Positions 56,201 to 64,000 of a stretch of 64,000 nt of DNA are shown here, piece after piece. The DNA comes from Litomosoides sigmodontis. Its lineage: Eukaryota; Nematoda; Chromadorea; Rhabditida; Onchocercidae. The notes beneath the pieces are model-generated. The model had not been told where the DNA came from and made no database searches. It was given only the letters and a program-made list of their open reading frames with translations. The stretch lies in contig OY718806.1 in NCBI GenBank assembly GCA_963070105.1, positions 517,001 through 581,000 on the forward strand. Reading direction: 5' to 3'. Positions within the stretch are counted from its first letter, which is position 1. Every line of letters begins with the position of its first letter. The position numbers were made by a program, and so were the translations under genes.

Positions 56201-59200
56201 TTAAATCTGTCAAATTTTAACCTTTCAAATTGAAAAGATCGTTTTAAGGAAGACAATTTGTGATTCTAAAAAATAAATGTGTTTTATTGCAAAAATCAAA
56301 ACTGTGAGAGTGTTGGATTAGAAATGTGGAAATGAGCGTTCCAAATAAATCGATGTGTGTTAGATTCTGCTTAAAACTTCTGTGTATATATCAAGTATGG
56401 AATATTGTTCTTTTAGCAAGAAGATTTTACTAGAGGTTTTTTAAATTAAACTTTGTGAAACAACGCTACTACTTGTTAAGAAATTCCTCCTCACTTCACA
56501 ATTTTATTTGTGTGCGGCAAAACATCACTTCACAATTCCAATACGTCTTTGTTGTTTAAAAATTTCAGTAATTCGGCAATTTGTCCAGAAAATTTTCACT
56601 GAAGTTTTATTCAATAAAGATTGATTGTGCAAATGCATTAAATTTATTTTTATTACTTTATTCCAAATTTCATTTAGTTTATATAAAGGTGAATTTTCTC
56701 CATAAGCATAAGCCCGCGGTTTTACTCTGTAGTATCAACAAATGATTTAATTATTGAATAGTTGAGTATTAAACAGTATTATTTGCTTCGCGAAAAAAAT
56801 TTGGTCTCAGGAAAATACTATAAGAGAAATGAGACCAATGGGCTACTAATCTCATTAATATTTGTAAAAAATGAAAATTGTTTAAATCCGCTGATAAATT
56901 CCATTTTCTATTGATGGCTGAGCAGTATTACATCAAGAAGACTTGTTGAAATTGAAAACACTTTCATTTTCAATCAACATTAACACCATTATGACATATG
57001 GATCTTTTGAAAAAATCAGTTTGAAATTTTAAATTTAACAGAGGTCGTTGATGAAAAAAGCGAGAAGATACGGAAGGTAAGCGGAGAGGAAGCATTCATG
57101 GTAGCAGTGGTCGGCTAAGTTCAGAAGAGTGAGCAATCTGGTGAGTGGGAGAATGAAGCATATTTGATGAATAACTTTACAGCACGTTCTAATTATTGTT
57201 ACCAATGGATGTGTACATATGCCTCCAATAAATTCCTCACTCGGATTTGCAAAATGAGTTCACTTCACTTCCCTTCCACCTCTGTCATCGTCCCCACAAA
57301 TTGTCCCGTTCTGTTGAATCCGCTCATCATCATATTATTAATTTATTTTTCCGTTCACGATTTAATTGCTCACTTCATTCACTGTCTACCGAGGATAGTG
57401 CCGCCGAATGAGCCTTTCGTCCTCTACTCCATTCCTTATCTTCTTCGCAGCTTTCATGAAGAAATTGAAAAAATTTATGAGCAAATAAGCGGCACTTCAT
57501 TTTCAAGCAAAAATATTGCGATTTGTGAAAATTATGTTCGTAGCATCAATTTTAGGAATAGCGTACTTAAAAGTATTCTTGCATTACTGCATAAAATAGG
57601 TGAACTATTTTTGATAATATGAGAAATGAGTTTTGCTTATTACCCACAATTAGTTTGCCCGAACATCTTTCCACGATGGGTTAATCAAACTTCCATCTTC
57701 GTTTGTTTATCCGTCATTATTGCTGTTTGAAATTGAGTTCTAAACCCGTGATTACTACTGCCCTGTTGATCCTAGCCACTAACTGTCTACACTTTGCTAT
57801 AAGTTAAATAGCAACATTTGCTTTCTAATGAACTTAAACCTCATCGAAATGAAATTTTGGGGAAGCATCTCACTAATTGCCTTTGTCTTCTCAATGGATT
57901 CCACCATTCTCTGGCAAGAAAAGACATTGCAGTTAGCATTTTATTTTTAAATTATGAACGAAATTCCTCGACGTCATTAACTTGTTATGAGTTTCAATCG
58001 GGAAAGGGAGCAATGCATTTCCATTGTTGCTCCACATCTTGCTAAGACATTTTTTAAATATTTTTTCAACAATATTTGAAATGACAACCGGTCAGGATCA
58101 ACTCTGCACCACCGTTTATTACGCGTCGATCGGCTTAAAGATAAGTTTTCGTGGTATCTCATTCGCAGATTTTACAAAAATTGTCTTGTTTTCCTTGGTA
58201 ATATTTCAGTATTGCAGTGAAGATGGCACTCACACGTTTTTGAAAAGACTCACCGTTCACGTGTGTTGTCAATGTGTGCGGTTGACGCTTCAGAGATCTC
58301 ACAAGCAGTATGTGTGATCTCTGTTAAGTGAGTGGACACGTAGTGTTTCACAGCATCCTTGCGTAAAAGAAAGCGCAGCTGTGCTACACGCTTAATACTT
58401 CATGTATTTTGAAATTGAAAAAAAAAACATTTAATCAATACATTTCCGTTCAGTGCTTTTTCACTGAGATAAAGATAAATTGTGGTTGGTTTATCATCTG
58501 GCCTATGACTGTAACCAACTATACATAAATGCAAAAAAATTAAAAGCGGAAAAAATTTTAATTGAAATTAGCAAATGGGAGGAAAAAGAGAAATTTAATT
58601 ACCATTTTATGGCCATTATATTCCAATTTGAAGCAATAAGCTGTCGGAAATCCAATTTTAGATGAAGCTGAATGAGCTTTTTTCTAAAGGTCTATTTATT
58701 TGATGAAAGGAGCAGCTGGAGTAAAGTTGAATGGTAATGTGCGCATTACATTTTTAAGCTTTACTTTTATCATTAAGCTTTGGAAAGTAAAAGAAGTAAC
58801 TACTTATGCTTAAAAGCAGTAGAAATCGTATCCTTTATTTTGTTGATAATGACCTTTAGGAACGTCATTCATCCATCGAATACGTAGCACTTTTCAATTT
58901 GTCGTATTATTACGTCTTCCACTAGCAAATAAACATTCCATCAGTCTTGTGCTCTATAAGCTTGTAATTGTGAAGTGTTGCTATGGTTAATTAATTTTAT
59001 GATTATATAAGGCGGTGTCAATAATGGAATTAAACCAAGAATTAATTACTGAGCGTTAATCGAAAAATTATGGTTATTTCATTAAGCTACCTGCATCTAT
59101 CGTATATTTCAACAATTTCAATTTTTATTGTGATCGTTTTTGCTTTCCTGTTAAAATACCGTTCGTTTCACAACAATACTATGAAGAATGGAGTTATAAG

Positions 59201-62078
59201 CCTTACAGGTATACTACAATGAAATGAAATTATAATGTACTTTGGAAAAGCTGGAAAATAAATTAATTTCAAATTTAGCGGCTAGGTTGCTTTTGAGAGA
59301 ATAAGCTCCAACTTTTACCTATCTCCAAAAAGTCAATGTCAAAATTAGTGTAACTCATAACCGATAACATAATAGGATGGAAATTACGGATTGCGAAATC
59401 CTGCGTGCATTTATTGAAGAAGGAGAAAGCTGGTGGCAATATCAAAAGCATCCAGCCAACTTCAGTCGTGTTAAACATGAGAGATTAAATTACTCGGTAA
59501 ACAAAATTGTATTCACGTCTAGCACGCTACCGGTCTTTACGACACAATTCTCTCCCATAACAACAAACAGAATTAATAGAATAATGCAGTAAATGAATGA
59601 AGGGGGAAAGTGGACGTGTGATATGAAAGCAATGAGATGAAAGGAACGGAACGTTAGAGAAGTTGATGAAAATAGGGATGAATGAGTGAGGTTGATTGAC
59701 AAATTTTTCCCATCTGAAATTAAAGAATTGCAAACATGTGGGATTTTGTTTTCAGTTAAACTTATACATTAGTCTAAATCTGTCAAGTTCCTATGAAGAA
59801 AGACAAGATATTGTTGAAGGTAATAGCAATCAGTGAACATAACATTACAACGAAATGTTCGGACAAACTGGAATGGAATGGTAAATCAGTGAGAAGGGAA
59901 ATGTTCCATTTGAATGAATAAATAAACAAGCACATATAGCTTATACAATGTCTTACCACTTAAGCACACGCCGTCTGATAATGCGCATTTCCATTCTTTC
60001 TGATAAGAATTTACGCCACTGAGCGTGAACTATCCCGAGTTCATATTCATTTCGTCACTGATTGTTTCTTTCATCCTACTTCCTGAGATTTCTTATTGCA
60101 ATAAAAAAATTCACTTTCTACCTGTGCTTCTCCTCACAAGCATTTTTAATGCTTCTGGCCACTCTTTTTATCATCTCATTGGCTTTGCATAACTACGTTA
60201 CTCTTATCATCCCTAATAGTATTCTCATCATCGTCCAGCAATCGCATCCCAACGCCAAAATAACTTTTTGTCATTTCAAGTATAGCTCAAATTAAAAAGC
60301 GAGGAATTATGCTTTAGTTTTGTCAGCACTACTTCTCGGATGATCGTTTGACAATCATCGAAGAACACGAAATCGCTTCGACAACAATAACGAGTTATCA
60401 CTAGGTGAAATGTGAAATCAGAAGTATTGCTATTCGTGTATTTCCTTCCGTCCAGATGTTATCACTCCTACGCAACGAAACGAAACGACAACATTTCTGA
60501 AGGCGTATCGATTACTTTTCCATTCATAATAAGCACACACACACACACACACATATCTTTAGTATAACATGCTCATACAGTGTGGTTGAAGTAAGCTTGA
60601 GTTTGCTTGGATGGCAATTGTCACTTTTGTCTTCCCTTCCTTCCTCTTTCTTCGATGAAAAATATTCATGGCATCAGTGAAACCGTAGGTTCCTTCTTCA
60701 GCTTCCAATTTTATTGTTTTAAAAAGGCAGTCGCCAAGATGACCTGCTTTACCTAAACCACTGCTTACTTCCCTTCATGAATAAATCAAGACAAATTATG
60801 ATCAAAACGAGCACTAATGAACTCAAAGGGAAAATCGATGAATCTGTTTGCAACGACAGCAATCGCAGATGAGAAGAGGAATTTGAAGTTTTAATGTTTC
60901 CATGTAATTCCACATTTCTCATTTTGTCCTCTCCCCAAATAGTATATTTCATTTTTTGTTCTTTTCAATGTTCAGCAGTATTCAAAGGTAAAAAACTCAT
61001 TTACTCGTTCACATACTTGATTTTGTTTTATCGATCAGTTCTCATTTCGTGATCGATCCGAATTTATTTAAATAGGTTTCATAGTAGGCTAAAAATGCAT
61101 TTGTAGCATTCATCCTTTACATCCTCACTTTTGGTTAAAAAATAATAAGCAAATAAAAAATGTTGCAAGATTCTTTATTTCCTTATTGCCTATGTCATTC
61201 AGTAGAGGAACAGAAGACAAGAGATTTTTGAAATGTCAATTTAAGTATGTGAGGAAGCTCCCATGTGAAGCACAAATGACATTTTGTTGATAACAATTCA
61301 AAAGTTTCATGCATTTTGCGGAAATTACAAACTTCATTGGTTTTCGTGCAATTCAATTAACTTGGATACAAAAAGACAGGCAAAGATATTTTAGAAGTTA
61401 AACCGACACTCAACGACGGGAAAGCAAAATAGGTTGTCATCTCGTCCTTCTCTCAACGGACAAAGTTTTTGATTGTATTTTGCCCATCCTAAAAGAAAGT
61501 TTAACTTTTTATATGCGTTTAATTTGTCGCTGTACGAATAGTTGCCTATCAGAATTTAAAATTACAATTTGCGTTTAAACGTTATTTTTTGCAGTAATTT
61601 CTTGACCCGTTATGTTATGTAAGCAATTCAATGTAGCATTTGCACAGTTTGAAAGAAAATTTGGTTGAAATTATTAAAATGCTGTGCCAAGATAGAGACT
61701 TTTATCCCACGTAATTTGCCTTCATTACTTCAATTATATTTGATTAATTTTGGTGTAATTTGTTTACTGAAGGAAAAGCCTCCTTCAAACATTGGATGAA
61801 CTGAAATAGAACGATGATGAAGGAAACTCACTCTCTTCTCCCATCGCCATTTCGCTTGTTTTAATCCTTGAATAACTGACATTCACATCATTACTTCGCC
61901 CTCCTTCATTACTTGCATTAATTGTGAAAACAGGTTATAAAAAATTGAACTAATTTGAACTGAATGAAATCGAATTTAAACAAAAAAGTTTCATATTTCT
62001 GTCAATGTCGTTTCAACAATATCACCAACACTTTTTCAGATTTAAACTTACTGTGAAATTTGTAGATTCGCTGGTGTA
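53298..62078. other. 8.8-kb gene-poor region
   Basis: It includes the 3' UTR of the second Rho gene to about 53.77 kb and the upstream region of atlastin. It is very AT-rich. The longest open frame is 57164-57622 (+, 152 codons), which has no recognisable domain. A short CA repeat is at 60535-60552. An acceptor-like TTTGTAG ends at 62065, 13 nt before the atlastin ATG. I see no supported gene. Confidence 0.45.
60535..60552. repeat. short (CA)n microsatellite
   Basis: About nine CA units in noncoding DNA upstream of the atlastin gene. Confidence 0.8.
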
Positions 62079-63922
62079 ATGTCATTCGACATAACAGCAC
62101 CGTTTCAAGCCGGATTTAGCACACGGGATCAGATAGAACATCGTCACAAAGTTCATCCTGTGCAAATAATTGCCCCACTTTCATCTCAGCCTAATCGTTA
62201 CAAATTCCTGGAAAATTCACTTATTTCTGTACTTGGGCATTCATCCATCGCTAACAAAAAGATATTCTCACTTAATTCATAGAATTTTACTTTAATATAG
62301 ACTAATTGTCCATAAAATTTGAAGTGACGTCAACCAAATTTTCTATATTTATTGTTTCAAATTTTAAAACCAAATTTTGCAACAAAAACATTTGGGAAAT
62401 AAAAGGGTGTTTACTAGTTTGAACACTCAATTTGTTTATTCGAAGATTGAATAATTAAAATATCCAGCTATCCAGTTTTCAGGTGGTAATCATTAGTGTA
62501 GCAGGTGCATTTCGAAAGGGGAAAAGCTTTCTGCTCAATATATTCCTCGATTATTTGTATAGTCTGCAAAAATCACAGCAAGTAATTACTAATTTCGGTT
62601 GAATTAAAAATAATTCTTAATTTAAGGAAGAAAAATGTTAAATTTAAGGAAATATGCCCTCTTTAGCTCAGTTTCAATTTTTGCTTTTATTTAATTATTT
62701 TAAAGAATGATACAAATTTGGAATGGTTTCTGGATGAGTCACACTTAGGAGGATTCCATTGGCGACCCGGGATGAAGCGCGACACTGCTGGAATTTGGAT
62801 TTGGGGTGAACCGATAATGATTGAAGCAGCTAACGGTGAAACATACGCTGTTGTGTTGGTTGGTTGGTTAAAATTTTAAATTATCTTTCGGGAATATATT
62901 AATTTTGTTTTTAATTAAAATAAAATTCTCCTAAACCGCTCACTGACCCAACAGGCATTTGTATCATTCATTATTTTTAACTAAAATTCAAAACTGTTAT
63001 AGCAGATGTGTTACAGATGGATACACAGGGAACAGTTGATAATGCAGCATTATCATATCAGATGTCTAGCACTATATTTGCATTATCAACTCTGTTCAGT
63101 TCAATGCAAGTTTACAACGTAGTAGAAACAGTTATTGAAGATTCGCTAGCGAATTTATCACTTTTTGTTGAATACGGACGGTTAGTACAGGATGAAAATA
63201 CCAAGTTCAAACCACCTTTTCAGGTTTCTAAGCATTTTTTTATTTATTAACGATTCAAAAAGGAGCGACAAAAGTTTTCAGTTTCATATAAAAAAAAAAT
63301 CAAAGATAAATAATTAAAAATCAGCTTCGAAGTAGATTTTGCACAGCTTTGTTTCTCAAATAATTTTGGTAGAATTTACTGAGGACCAATGGAGAATTAT
63401 CATAATTTATTATATTTTATTGATGGAATTTCCTCTTTCAATTAAAGTTTAAAGGAATAAAAAAAAGGATCAGATTTCAGACAATCGTTTTCGTTGTTCG
63501 AGATTATAAGTTATCCGAAGAGTGCTCATACGGGTTTGAAGGTGGTATGGATTACCTGAAGTCAATGCTCCAAGCATCATCAGCATCTTATCAAGTTTAT
63601 TTTATGTTCATCCGTTTTTTCCTATCCAAGTAATCAGTCAGTACAATCGACAAATTTCTTAAAAATCATTGAGTTAAGTTGTCTGACGCATTTTTCGGTA
63701 AAAATTTTTGAACGTAAAAAAGAATTTTACTTGAGAAATGTAGAGGAAATTGAGTGATTCAGCACTACGTATTGTTTGTCTCTCTAAATTTTTTTCAGTC
63801 CAATGAACTGAGAGTTGTTCGAAAGGAAATTCAACGTTGCTTCGAGCAAACATTATGTTTTTTACTGCCACATCCGGGTCATCGAGTTGCAGATCACGAA
63901 TCCTTTAAAGGACTCGTAAAAG
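62079..63922 (+). CDS. atln-1: atlastin (GB1/RHD3-type dynamin-like GTPase), 3' part beyond the window
   Basis: Six exons: 62079-about 62261, 62483-62581, 62706-62858, 63017-63223, 63481-63594, 63799-63922; the last ends at a phase-1 donor and the gene continues past the window. About 293 residues of the GTPase domain are seen. The N-terminal [20 protein letters not shown] leads to the P-loop GAFRKGKSF. Next come [20 protein letters not shown] (switch I region), MDTQGTVDN (G3), [26 protein letters not shown], and VVRDY with [11 protein letters not shown], which is the RD-type G4 of atlastins. [12 protein letters not shown] is the last block. Atlastins tether and fuse endoplasmic-reticulum tubules; the middle three-helix bundle, membrane hairpin and amphipathic tail would follow beyond the window. 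The junction after exon 1 lacks a GT donor: alignment places the break after ANKK, where the DNA reads AAG|ATATTC. Confidence 0.87.
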
Positions 63923-64000
63923 GTTCACCACCTCAGTCATTAAAATGCATTGACTTGATAAAATGTTCGAAATGACTTTACAAAACGAAAAAATCAGAGT

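Noticed and set aside
57164..57622. 152-codon open frame on the + strand
   Set aside because: Longest uninterrupted frame outside known genes, but it has no recognisable domain, no splice partner, and lies in a region with no other coding signal. It may be chance in AT-rich DNA.

Overview
The window looks like nuclear DNA of a parasitic (filarial-type) nematode. It is AT-rich, genes are split into short exons (about 45-220 bp) by short-to-medium introns with GT/TTTCAG-type junctions, and several start codons sit just behind an acceptor-like TTTCAG, as expected for spliced-leader trans-splicing. The proteins resemble nematode or general metazoan families. The species cannot be fixed from the sequence. 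No rRNA, CRISPR array, bacterial-like block or intact transposon was seen. All gene models were rebuilt by hand by joining exons whose phases agree; most run start to stop without a frame break.

Layout: 151-560 (+) small unknown protein with a DUF4177-like pattern; 3632-4918 (+) PAF-acetylhydrolase IB alpha-like protein that has lost its catalytic serine; 5395-5540 decayed copy of a ribosomal-protein exon; 6066-7247 (+) mitochondrial ribosomal protein mL41; 7644-9945 (-) HSP-25-type small heat-shock protein with a spare last exon at 7393-7428; 9.95-16.5 kb gene-poor, microsatellite-rich; 16523-20180 (-) secreted EGF + ShKT + nitrobindin-fold protein; 22873-26357 (-) ATG13/EPG-1; 27448-29943 (+) DRAM/Frag1 membrane protein; 32157-about 37653 (-) ESE-type ETS factor (Pointed domain, AT-hook, ETS domain) whose first exon was not found; 41836-43547 (-) tetraspanin; 44864-46470 (+) Rho GTPase (RHO-1 type); 51003-53297 (+) second Rho GTPase; 53.3-62.1 kb gene-poor; 62079 to beyond 63922 (+) atlastin, running off the window.

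Functional links: atg-13 and the DRAM homologue are divergent neighbours sharing about 1.1 kb of upstream DNA, and both families are tied to autophagy. The two Rho genes are a tandem duplication with identical intron positions and near-identical switch regions but diverged C-terminal halves. The other genes show no clear operon spacing.

Most unusual points: the secreted EGF-ShKT-nitrobindin protein, the pseudo-hydrolase, the diverged Rho pair with a GC-AG intron, the divergent autophagy pair, the duplicated terminal exon of the heat-shock gene, and the missing GT donor after atlastin exon 1.
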